This document shows, in pieces, positions 15,412 to 22,928 of a stretch of DNA of 64,000 nt. The stretch is from CAZWRV01 sp964636325. Its GTDB lineage: Bacteria > Verrucomicrobiota > Lentisphaeria > Victivallales > GWF2-50-93. The stretch covers positions 1 through 64,000 of the forward strand of contig CAZWRV010000021.1 in the NCBI GenBank assembly GCA_964636325.1, read 5' to 3'. A program made the position numbers and the translations under genes. The first letter of the stretch is position 1. Every line of letters starts with the position of its first letter. The notes below the pieces were generated by a model that saw only the letters and a program-made list of their open reading frames with translations, had not been told where the DNA came from and made no database searches.

Positions 15412-16281
15412 ATGGATATTACCCGGAAACTGAGGCGGATAGCCGATTCGAAGAGGTTCAACTTCTTCATAGTCGGGCTAATCGTAATTACCAGCATATT
15501 CATCGGCCTGGACACCTATCCGTCAGTCAGGGCGGAAATCGGGGGGTTCCTGGAGCTGGCCGACAAGATAATCCTCGGCATCTTCGTCCTTGAGCAGCTG
15601 ATACGCATAGGTGCGGAAGGTGGCAGGCCGTGGAGATACTTCCTTGATCCGTGGAACGTGTTCGACTTCTGCATAATCACGATATGCCTGCTGCCGATCG
15701 GTGAGTCGTCGGTGGCGGTGGTGCGGCTTGTCCGCGTGCTCAGGGTGCTTCGCCTGCTCAAGACTATTCCGCGGCTGCGGATGCTGGTCCAGGGGATAGT
15801 GAAGAGCCTGTCTTCAATAGGCTATGTCGCGGCGCTGCTCCTGGTGCATTTCTATCTATTCTCGGTGCTGGGGGTGTCCTTCTTCCGGGAGTCGGATCCC
15901 GGCCATTTCGCGAATCTGCAAACCGCCTTCATGTCGCTTTTCCAGGTTCTGACGCTGGAGAACTGGCCCGACCTGATGGCGCCCTCGAAGGCGGTGTTCC
16001 CCGTCGGCGCCCAGCTCTATTTCCTCCTCTACATCGTCGTCGGGACGATGATAATCCTGAACCTTTTCGTCGGCGTGATAGTGGGCAGCATGTCGGAGGC
16101 GAACCAGGAGATGGAAAGGGAGATAAAGGAGCTGGAGAGGCTGCGCAGGCTCCAGCAGGACGGTGGTAAGTCCAGGCATGAGATCCTGATGAGCCACATT
16201 GAAAACGTCGAGAAGGAGCTGCACTCCCTGAAGGATCAGATATCCGTGATAATCAGACACGAGGAGGGGCGGGACAAATGA
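15412..16281 (+). CDS. Single-domain voltage-gated cation channel (bacterial Nav/Cav type)
   Basis: One six-helix ion-transport domain, 289 residues, which would assemble as a tetramer. S4 is VAVVRLVRVLRVLRLLKTIPRL with Arg105, 108, 111 and 114 at every third position. The pore helix ends in the selectivity filter TLENWPDL (181-188), corresponding to TLESWAS of NaChBac. The Glu is kept, and an Asp two places after the Trp recalls the acidic residue used in calcium-selective filters. S6 is LNLFVGVIVGSMSEAN. The C-terminus from about 232 is a charged coiled coil, as in BacNav channels. It converges with the GT2 gene with two bases between stops. Confidence 0.88.
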   Translation: MDITRKLRRIADSKRFNFFIVGLIVITSIFIGLDTYPSVRAEIGGFLELADKIILGIFVLEQLIRIGAEGGRPWRYFLDPWNVFDFCIITICLLPIGESSVAVVRLVRVLRVLRLLKTIPRLRMLVQGIVKSLSSIGYVAALLLVHFYLFSVLGVSFFRESDPGHFANLQTAFMSLFQVLTLENWPDLMAPSKAVFPVGAQLYFLLYIVVGTMIILNLFVGVIVGSMSEANQEMEREIKELERLRRLQQDGGKSRHEILMSHIENVEKELHSLKDQISVIIRHEEGRDK

Positions 16282-16283
16282 GA

Positions 16284-17087
16284 TCACCTGTCGAGCGAGG
16301 CGTCTTCGCGGAGCTCCTTGACCAGGGGTGTCGAGAAGAGCTCCTCGATCTGGCGCCTGCATTTCTGCTGGGTGCGCCTCCTGACCTTGAATTCCGGATT
16401 TAGCACCATGGTGGCGTGGGCGAGGTGCCAAATCTTCCTAATCATCTCCCTGTCGGGGATTGCCACTGTCCTGTAGCCTTTCGCCATGAGGTCTATGTAG
16501 ACCTGCTGGCCGCAGGTGATTCCGGCGTCGGTGTTTGCCGCGAAGCTGAGCCCCTCCTTCTTGAGCACCTCGGTCCTGTAGAGAGCGCAGATGGCGCGGA
16601 TGTAGAACTGCTTCTCCTCCTTTCCTGATACGGCCCTTATAAGTCTTTTCAGGTCGGTCATCCTCCTTATGAACTGGATGAATTCCGGACGGTCGTCGAG
16701 CTTTCCGGAGCCGACGCAGGCGACCGAGGGGTCATTGCGCATCGGCGCCATAAGCATGTCGAGCCAGGCGGGATCCCTGACCACGACGTCGGAGTGCATC
16801 GCGAGGAAGAATTCGGTGGAGGTTTCTTTCAGGGCGATGTCGAGGGCCGATCCCTGCGCGTAGGAGCCGGGTCTTATAGACTCGCCGCCGCGCTCTATGA
16901 GCCTTATCCATTTGAGGCTCCTGAGATATTCGAGTGATGAGTCGGCGGAATTGTTGTCCACCACGACGACGTCCACGCTGTCGCCGGAGAACCTGCGGAT
17001 GCTGCGCAGGCACAGCCTCGTAAGCTCCTCGGTCTTATAGTTGACCACGCATGCGGTCACAGATTTATACTTGGCATCCGCAGTCAT
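16284..17087 (-). CDS. Family 2 glycosyltransferase (GT-A fold)
   Basis: The protein (267 residues from ATG 17087) starts VTACVVNYKTEELTRLCLRS, a typical GT2 N-terminus. The nucleotide-sugar site VVVVDNNSADSS and an Asp-containing MHSDVVVRD in place of the usual DxD follow. The C-terminal half is basic and may contact membrane or acceptor. The frame can be extended to a GTG at 17117, but that extension is encoded by the end of a repeat element, so I prefer the ATG. No adjacent polysaccharide genes identify the acceptor. Confidence 0.75.
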   Translation of the reverse strand: MTADAKYKSVTACVVNYKTEELTRLCLRSIRRFSGDSVDVVVVDNNSADSSLEYLRSLKWIRLIERGGESIRPGSYAQGSALDIALKETSTEFFLAMHSDVVVRDPAWLDMLMAPMRNDPSVACVGSGKLDDRPEFIQFIRRMTDLKRLIRAVSGKEEKQFYIRAICALYRTEVLKKEGLSFAANTDAGITCGQQVYIDLMAKGYRTVAIPDREMIRKIWHLAHATMVLNPEFKVRRRTQQKCRRQIEELFSTPLVKELREDASLDR

Positions 17088-17104
17088 TACCGTCACATGG
17101 TTGA

Positions 17105-17380
17105 TTGGATTATACACCTTTAGGCTGAAAATTTACATTTTGATTGCGGAGATTTCAGGAATTGCTCCGTATTCCGAGAGGCCGCCGATACCGAGGTATC
17201 GAAGGCTCTCGAAGGGTGCGGAGCAAAACCGAAAGACCGCAATCCGCCAGGACGGACGGGCATCCTTGGGCCGTATTTTTCCGTTCCTTCCTCGGACGAC
17301 ATTCATGTCGCCGCCCGGTCGGAACAAAAATATCCAATCCCAAATCTTGCTCGTCAAAATGTAATTTTTCACGCTAGATG
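17105..17380. repeat. Larger copy of the TACTCCTTTAG element with about 190 bp between its arms
   Basis: Left arm TATACACCTTTAGGCTGAAA with TTTACATTTTGATTGCGGAG; right arm TCAAAATGTAATTTTTCACG ending CTAGATGAGC. The arms match the two halves of the compact copy at 29767-29842. The interior contains smaller hairpins (for example CGATACCGAGGTATCG at about 17188) and no convincing gene; the ORFs present have no recognisable protein features. Confidence 0.55.
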
Positions 17381-17439
17381 AGCATGATGGACGCATGGGA
17401 ATCAGGGGGTCATACATGATCAGCGCGCCGCTGTTTGTC

Positions 17440-18714
17440 TCAGGCATAGAAGGTCTGGTTCCTGTTCGGGCCTACGGAGATGATTCCGATGTCGGTGGCA
17501 AGTATTCCAGAAATCTTCTGGAGGTATTTGCGCGCCTTCGCCGGAAGTTCGCTGAAGGATCTGGCGTCCCTTGTAGACTCCATCCAGCCCGGAAAGCTTT
17601 CATACACCGGCTTGGCGGCGATGATCTCCGCGGTGTCGGAAGGCATTACGTCGGTGCGGCGGCCGTTGATCTCGTAGGCCGTGCATATCTTTATTTCCTC
17701 GAAGCCGTCCAGGACGTCGAGCTTTGTGACCGCGAGCTTGTCGACCCCGTTGACCATGCAGGAGTATCTGCATGCGACGGCGTCGAACCATCCGCAGCGC
17801 CTGGGCCTGCCGGTCGTGGCGCCGAATTCATTTCCGATCTTCCGGATCCGTTCGCCCTCATCGTCCTTCAGCTCGGTCGGGAACGGGCCCTCGCCGACCC
17901 TGGTGGTATACGCCTTGGTAACTCCGACCACGTCGTCGATGTATTTGGGGGAGAGGCCCGAGCCGGTGCACGCGCCGCCCGCAGTGGTGTTGCTGCTTGT
18001 GACGAAAGGATATGTGCCGTAGTCGACGTCGAGCCACATGCCCTGGGCGCCTTCGAAAAGGATGTCCTTCTTCTCCCTCGCGAAGCTGTTGACCGTGACC
18101 ACGGTGTCCGTCACAAAGTGGGCGAGGAAGGAGGCCGCATCCAGAAGCTTTCTTGTCTCCGCCTTCACATCGACAGGCTCCGCGCCAGCCGCCCGGAAAA
18201 TCTCGTTGTAGTATTCGGCGACCTCGCGGAAGTGCTTTGCCAGCCTGTCGGGATCGCGCATTTCCATGGCGCGTATTCCGATGCGCGAGACCTTGTCGGC
18301 GTATGCCGGGCCTATCCCCCGCTTCGTCGTGCCTATCTTGTTGCCCGCGGAACGCTTGTTCTCGTGGAGGGCGTCTATCAAGCCGTGGTAGGGCATGATG
18401 AGGTGGCATCGTGTGCTTATCTGCAGGCGGGCGCCTATCTTGACCCCGCTCGCCTCAAGGCTCTTGATCTCCTTCACGAGTATCTGCGGGTCGACCACCA
18501 CGCCGTTGCCGATCACGCAGAGCGCCTTGGGACGGAAGATGCCCGAGGGGACCAGGTGCAGGATGAACTTCTCCTTTCCGATTTCGACGGTGTGCCCGGC
18601 GTTGTTCCCGCCCTGGAAGCGCACGACCAGGTCGGCGTTCTCAGTAAGGACGTCAATGATCTTTCCCTTGCCTTCATCCCCCCACTGGGTGCCGATCAGA
18701 ACTGTGATAGCCAT
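17440..18714 (-). CDS. purA: Adenylosuccinate synthetase
   Basis: This enzyme joins IMP and aspartate using GTP, the first committed step to AMP. The N-terminal GTP loop is IGTQWGDEGKGKIID with the catalytic Asp and the following QGGNNAGHTV. TTKRGIGPAYADK, the switch-like FEGAQGMWLDVDYGTYPFVT and the C-terminal GTP-base motif TKLDVLDG are all present. Length is 424, normal for PurA. It stands alone; no other purine gene adjoins, and the formyltransferase-like gene 6 kb away is only distantly related to PurN. Confidence 0.97.
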   Translation of the reverse strand: MAITVLIGTQWGDEGKGKIIDVLTENADLVVRFQGGNNAGHTVEIGKEKFILHLVPSGIFRPKALCVIGNGVVVDPQILVKEIKSLEASGVKIGARLQISTRCHLIMPYHGLIDALHENKRSAGNKIGTTKRGIGPAYADKVSRIGIRAMEMRDPDRLAKHFREVAEYYNEIFRAAGAEPVDVKAETRKLLDAASFLAHFVTDTVVTVNSFAREKKDILFEGAQGMWLDVDYGTYPFVTSSNTTAGGACTGSGLSPKYIDDVVGVTKAYTTRVGEGPFPTELKDDEGERIRKIGNEFGATTGRPRRCGWFDAVACRYSCMVNGVDKLAVTKLDVLDGFEEIKICTAYEINGRRTDVMPSDTAEIIAAKPVYESFPGWMESTRDARSFSELPAKARKYLQKISGILATDIGIISVGPNRNQTFYA

Positions 18715-18920
18715 AGTTGCGCCGTCCGGATTTGTAAGATTTATATAAGTGGAAAACCGAATGCTGCGGGAGGACGTCGGACATGTCCTCCTTGCTTGAA
18801 AGCCAGTTATTTATAGCATCTGCGCCTACATTTGCCAGCGGTAGCGCCAAGGAAAAAGGGCTTTTCTGGCTTGCCCCGTAATGCCTCAGTCTTTGCTTTC
18901 AAGGAGTATAAGTCGGCGGA

Positions 18921-19913
18921 CTACGCTAGCCTTGCCTCCATCTGACGGGTGATCTCATACTTCATGGGCTGCCCTGAAAGATAGCGTTCCAGCTCCTCCA
19001 CCATGCACCGGCCCATCCGGTTGCACTCCTTCCAGATTGCACCGGCGATGTGCGGGGTTAGGACGACGTTCGGAAGATCATAGAGGGAGGACTCGGGCGC
19101 AGGCGGTTCAGGATAGGTGACATCGAGCACGGCGTAAATGTCGGAACGCTGTTTCAGCACTTCGATCATCGCCTCCTCGTCTATGACGGCGCCGCGGGCC
19201 GTATTTATGAAGGTCGCTCCGGGCTTCATCGCCTCGAAATGCTCGCGCCGGATCATTTTCTCCGTTTCCTTGAGCCATGGAGTATGGCAGCTTATGACGT
19301 CGGAAACGCGGAAAAGCTCCTGTAGAGAAAGAAGTTCCACTCCCAGCTCCTTGCACTGTTCAGGTGTTACGAACGGATCATAGGCGACAACCCGCAGGCT
19401 GCACATCTTCAGTTTCTGCGCGACCATGCGCCCGATCATCCCCAAAGAAATCAGCCCCACTGTCGAGCCGTAGGTGCCCGGAGGCTGCAGGTTCGGACGC
19501 TTTCCGCGTCCGGCCTTGAACTCCGCCGCCGCGCGCCAGCCGTGCTTCAGGCTGAAGATTATCTCCGCCAGCGCAAACTCGGAAACCGGAACCGCGTTGG
19601 CCGCCCAGGCACTCACTACCCGGACGCCGCTGCCCCACATTTCCGGGCTGGTGAAATACTTGATCGAGCCCGCACCATAAAGGACAAGCTTCAAACGGGG
19701 GAATCGCACAAGCATCGCCGTATCGAGCTTCGCCATGCCCCAGCCACTGACAATCACCTCGACATCCTTGAGAATCTCCGCAGGAACTTCCGCAAGGGTC
19801 TTCGAATCGACCTGTCCGTGCACGAACTCAAGCATGCGGCCGAGATCCGCCCGTTCCTTTTCGCCGTAGATCACATCGTAGGAATAGTTGTCCAGGAGAT
19901 AAAGGGCTTTCAT
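18921..19913 (-). CDS. D-isomer-specific 2-hydroxyacid dehydrogenase (SerA-like)
   Basis: A NAD(P)-dependent dehydrogenase of the phosphoglycerate/glyoxylate/lactate type, 330 residues. The Rossmann motif is GLISLGMIGRMVAQKL, followed by an acidic-ended strand YDPF that favours NAD. The catalytic Arg lies in NTARGAVIDEEAM, the Glu in DVTYPEPP, and the His in LTPHIAGAIWKE. There is no ACT or ASB regulatory domain, so it is not full-length SerA. Members of this branch are common near sugar-catabolism genes, but here it is flanked by repeats, and the substrate is open. Confidence 0.85.
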   Translation of the reverse strand: MKALYLLDNYSYDVIYGEKERADLGRMLEFVHGQVDSKTLAEVPAEILKDVEVIVSGWGMAKLDTAMLVRFPRLKLVLYGAGSIKYFTSPEMWGSGVRVVSAWAANAVPVSEFALAEIIFSLKHGWRAAAEFKAGRGKRPNLQPPGTYGSTVGLISLGMIGRMVAQKLKMCSLRVVAYDPFVTPEQCKELGVELLSLQELFRVSDVISCHTPWLKETEKMIRREHFEAMKPGATFINTARGAVIDEEAMIEVLKQRSDIYAVLDVTYPEPPAPESSLYDLPNVVLTPHIAGAIWKECNRMGRCMVEELERYLSGQPMKYEITRQMEARLA

Positions 19914-19944
19914 ATGCCACCTTATTCTTATATGCTTTTATCGT

Positions 19945-20155
19945 ATAAAATTCCCAAATACCCAAGCACCAATTTCCAAATAAATCTCAAATCTCAATAT
20001 TCAAATTCCAATGTAAGGCATGAGTTGTTTTGAATTTTCGTTATTGGGATTTATTTGGAATTTGGTATATGCCGCTTTCGCCGAAAGCGGCACTGGCGAC
20101 TTCGGCGAAGTCGCCATGCTCAAGCTCCTTCGCGCCATAAGGGCGCCTTTTTCCA
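19945..20155. repeat. AT-rich CCAAATAAATCTCAAAT palindrome plus three GC-rich hairpins
   Basis: An imperfect large palindrome built from words such as ATTTCCAAATAAATCTCAAA on the left and GGGATTTATTTGGAATTTGG on the right covers about 19950-20070; the same kind of block is at 39820-39955. Three successive hairpins follow: GCCGCTTTCGCCGAAAGCGGC-type at about 20070, GGCGACTTCGGCGAAGTCGCC-type at about 20094, and GCGCCATAAGGGCGCC with TTTTT after it at about 20133-20152. The third resembles an intrinsic terminator on the plus strand, though no plus-strand gene precedes it. Confidence 0.6.
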
Positions 20156-20171
20156 GCAGGGAAAAACCTAG

Positions 20172-20660
20172 TCACTTTCCAGACGGTTCCGCAGCTTCAA
20201 TCTTCTTCAGGAAGACGGCCTTCATCAGGATCTTGAAAAGCGGCGTCTGCGCATCCTTCCGATCCGATGTCGGCGAAAGATCCCTGTTCTCCCTATCCCA
20301 GTCGCCTGCGCTGTCCGTGTCGAGGAGGTTCCAGTCTTCGCCTCCGGCCCTGTTGCCCGTCAGCTCGCCTACACGTATGCTGGAGGCGCGCAGTTTCTCG
20401 AAGCAGGTGATGAGCATCGCGTCGGCTCCGACGCTCCTGGCCTTCTCGACGAGTTTCGCCTGCACGTCATCGCGGCTGAAGTCCTCGGCGTCCGCATGCG
20501 CCGCAGCCCGGCCGACAACCTTGTATCCGGCGGGAACCTCCGACTTGTCCTTGAACACCTTCACCTCGCTTGTGGCTGGGAAGGATTTGCCGGTGTATTC
20601 CACGCTCACGCATGATGAGAGCAGCAATGCCGCAAAGGCCAGGGGGAGGAGCTTCTTCAT
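20172..20660 (-). CDS. Outer-membrane or periplasmic lipoprotein, hypothetical
   Basis: Read from ATG 20660 the protein has 162 residues with a lipoprotein signal: KK, hydrophobic LLPLAFAALL, lipobox LSSC with Cys17. The mature part contains VKVFKDKSEVPAGYKVVGRA, then AKLVEKARSVGADAMLI, a short alpha/beta pattern seen in several small stress-related lipoproteins, and a charged C-terminus. I do not assign a function. The longer frame to 20786 is repeat-derived (see 20692-20811). It may be monocistronic. Confidence 0.65.
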   Translation of the reverse strand: MKKLLPLAFAALLLSSCVSVEYTGKSFPATSEVKVFKDKSEVPAGYKVVGRAAAHADAEDFSRDDVQAKLVEKARSVGADAMLITCFEKLRASSIRVGELTGNRAGGEDWNLLDTDSAGDWDRENRDLSPTSDRKDAQTPLFKILMKAVFLKKIEAAEPSGK

Positions 20661-20691
20661 CTTCAGTGCCCGTCCGGAGTTGTTGTAATGG

Positions 20692-20811
20692 CTCAGTCTT
20701 ACATTCGGGGTCGCCGTCGGTATCGGAATCGGGGTCGAGCCCCAGTTTCTATATTCGATTCCGAATAGCGATTCCGACCCCGACACCGATTGTCTTCGAA
20801 GAAAGACTGAG
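20692..20811. repeat. Hairpin element with perfect terminal inverted repeats CTCAGTCTT / AAGACTGAG
   Basis: Nine-base perfect inverted ends (20692-20700 and 20803-20811) enclose a long imperfect hairpin of GGTATCGGAATCGGGGTCG type on the left and CGATTCCGACCCCGACACCG on the right. The design resembles the hairpin at 2.70-2.79 kb. It sits upstream of the lipoprotein gene and between divergent genes, so it probably contributes to, or has displaced, their promoters. Confidence 0.7.
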
Positions 20812-20925
20812 GGATTACGAGTTGTTTACTTTTTCGATAAAATAATCGCCAATATAGTTTGTCAAAGACAGAAAAAAATGTAAACTTACTAATTTGTCCA
20901 AACTTAAGATCGAACTTCGGATTAC

Positions 20926-21969
20926 ATGCAGCTTCCACCATTGAGGATAAGGAATCTTGAGACCAGGTTCCCCATTCTGCAGGCCGGGATGGGCGTCAGA
21001 GTGGGCAACTCCGCCCTGGCGTCGGCGGCCGTCAGGCTCGGCGCCTTCGGCACGATCTCAAGCGTGGGACTCGGCGACATAGAGAAGTCCAAGACCGACT
21101 TCGTCAACGAGTCCAACCGCGTCCTCTCCGAGGAGATAAGAAAGGCCAGGGAGCTTTCAGGCGGTGCAGGCCCCATCGGCGTAAACGCCATGGTCGCCCT
21201 TTCCAACTACGAGGCCATAATAAGGCAGAGCGTCGAGGACCGCGTCGACTTCATCGTCTCCGGAGCCGGCCTTCCGCTACCCCTCCCCGAATATGTCGGA
21301 AGCGCCGACATCGCACTGATCCCCGTCATTTCCGGCGGACGCGCCCTCGCAGTCCTGCTCAAGGCCTGGAAAAAGAAATACGACAGGAGCCCGGACGCTG
21401 TCATCGTGGAGGGCCCTAGGTGCGGAGGCCATCTCGGCTTCACACTCGAGCAGATAGCCCATCCTGACACGTGCTCCCTCGAAATCCTCTTCAATGAGGT
21501 CAAGGCCGTCCTCTTCGAAATGGGCTGCCAGTCCGTCCCCGTCATCGCCGCCGGCGAGGTCGCCACCGTCGACGACATCCGCGCCATGCTCCGCATCGGC
21601 TACGACGGAGTCCAGATCGGCACCAAGTTCATCACAACCGAGGAGGCAGGGATGGACAGGGCGAGCAAGGAATACTTCGTCAATGCCGGCCCCAATGACG
21701 TCATGGTCATCAAGAGCCCCGTCGGCCTCCCGTGCCGAGTCCTGAAGTCCCCGCTCGTAGACAGGGTCGTCCACGGCAGCAAGGAGAAGTTCGTCTGCCC
21801 GTACCGCTGCCTCAGGACCTGCAACCCAGCCAAGGCCCCCTTCTGCATAGCGAAGGCCCTCCTCGCCACATGGCGCGGAGACACCCAAAACGGCCTCTAC
21901 ATGACCGGCTGCAACATCAGCTCCATCGACAGGATCTATCCCATCGAGGAGTTTTTCAAGACCCTTTAG
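20926..21969 (+). CDS. Nitronate monooxygenase-like FMN oxidoreductase (2-nitropropane dioxygenase family)
   Basis: A TIM-barrel FMN protein related to nitronate monooxygenase and FabK. FMN-binding parts are visible: FPILQAGMGVRVGNS at the N-terminus, PIGVNAMVAL, the GGHLGF loop (with the His of the family) and GYDGVQIGTKFITTEE. An unusual C-terminal cluster, CPYRCLRTCNPAKAPFC, has four Cys and is seen in an anaerobe-type branch of the family; it could bind a metal or Fe-S cluster (inference). The length of 347 is normal. The GT2 gene starts on the base after its stop. Confidence 0.82.
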   Translation: MQLPPLRIRNLETRFPILQAGMGVRVGNSALASAAVRLGAFGTISSVGLGDIEKSKTDFVNESNRVLSEEIRKARELSGGAGPIGVNAMVALSNYEAIIRQSVEDRVDFIVSGAGLPLPLPEYVGSADIALIPVISGGRALAVLLKAWKKKYDRSPDAVIVEGPRCGGHLGFTLEQIAHPDTCSLEILFNEVKAVLFEMGCQSVPVIAAGEVATVDDIRAMLRIGYDGVQIGTKFITTEEAGMDRASKEYFVNAGPNDVMVIKSPVGLPCRVLKSPLVDRVVHGSKEKFVCPYRCLRTCNPAKAPFCIAKALLATWRGDTQNGLYMTGCNISSIDRIYPIEEFFKTL

Positions 21970-22698
21970 ATGACGATGGCCAATTTCCCCAAAACCTGCC
22001 TTGTAATACCTTGTTACAACGAGGAGAGCAGGCTGGATTTCTCCAAGTTCGAAAACCTGCCAGGGGAGCTGTCGTTCCTCTTTGTCAACGACGGTTCGGC
22101 CGACGGCACTCTCAAGTTGTTGAAAAGCCATGAGTCGCCTAAATTCCAGGTCCTCGACCTCGGCCGCAACCACGGCAAGGCCGAGGCGGTCCGGCGCGGA
22201 ATGCTCTACCTGGCTGGCCTGCCGTCTTTCAAGGAGCTCGAATGGGCCGGCTACTGGGACGCCGACCTGGCCACCCCGCTCTCCGAGCTCGAATGGTATT
22301 TCAAATACATGGACCTCTACGCTCCCGGCGTTTCGGCCGTCTTTGGAAGCCGCATAAACAGGCTAGGCGGCAAGATCGAACGCAGCTTCTCCAGGCACCT
22401 CACAGGAAGGCTCTTCGCAATCTTCGTGAAAATACTCTTCGACCTCGGCACTTACGACTCCCAGTGCGGGGCCAAAATATTCCGCAGGGACGCCGTCATC
22501 CCCGCGTTCGAGGAAGAATTCATCTCGAAATGGATTTTCGACGTCGAAATCATCCTGAGGCTGAAGAGGAAAGGGATCGTGATGCTGGAGTGCCCGCTCA
22601 CCGGGTGGAGGGATGTAAAGGGTTCGAAGCTCATGAAGCCCGGCAGCATAGCCGGCGTATTATACGACCTCTTCCGGCTATGGAGGAGATACGGATGA
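21970..22698 (+). CDS. Family 2 glycosyltransferase, polyprenyl-phosphate sugar synthase-like
   Basis: 242 residues with the GT2 pattern CLVIPCYNEESRL, LFVNDGSADGT, NHGKAEAVRRGM and YWDADLATPL. The last is the DADL form of the DxD motif typical of dolichyl/undecaprenyl-phosphate glucosyl- or mannosyltransferases. The conserved DSQCGAKIFRRD is also characteristic of that branch. It lacks C-terminal membrane helices. Its start is directly adjacent to the previous stop; a second ATG two codons on is equally possible. The next gene is a multi-span GT-C-like protein that could use the lipid-linked sugar made here. Confidence 0.8.
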   Translation: MTMANFPKTCLVIPCYNEESRLDFSKFENLPGELSFLFVNDGSADGTLKLLKSHESPKFQVLDLGRNHGKAEAVRRGMLYLAGLPSFKELEWAGYWDADLATPLSELEWYFKYMDLYAPGVSAVFGSRINRLGGKIERSFSRHLTGRLFAIFVKILFDLGTYDSQCGAKIFRRDAVIPAFEEEFISKWIFDVEIILRLKRKGIVMLECPLTGWRDVKGSKLMKPGSIAGVLYDLFRLWRRYG

Positions 22699-22928
22699 AC
22701 GCCCATGGCGTGGGGTAAAGTGAGAGCGTGAATGGCGGAAGATAACAGCCACCAGATACAGGATGATAACCGATAGGTATCGGGAGGAATCGAGAGGGGG
22801 CGGAAGATGCCGGATTTCCGCCGCAAGTCGCGGGTCATAATGTCGATTCCGTCGATTCCCCGACACCTGACACCCGACACCTGACAAACGAAATGCAAAG
22901 CCCGGTTTTGCAATCACCAGAGGGAAAA
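22699..22928. repeat. Repeat-bearing spacer with the CGACACCTGACACCCGACACC word
   Basis: The spacer contains degenerate GATAACCGATAGGTATCGGG-type hairpin sequence and ends (about 22858-22885) in tandem GACACCTGA/GACACCCGA units. The same word is found at 12.0, 29.9 and 32.1 kb. No gene. Confidence 0.6.

Noticed and set aside
17395..18816. A 473-codon open frame antisense to purA
   Set aside because: It is the complement of a highly conserved GC-rich gene; composition is Val/Ala/Arg-rich with no motif and no ribosome site.
20133..20155. GCGCCATAAGGGCGCC plus TTTTT as an intrinsic terminator
   Set aside because: No plus-strand gene ends upstream of it; the flanking genes run the other way, so it is more likely one of a set of three repeat hairpins.
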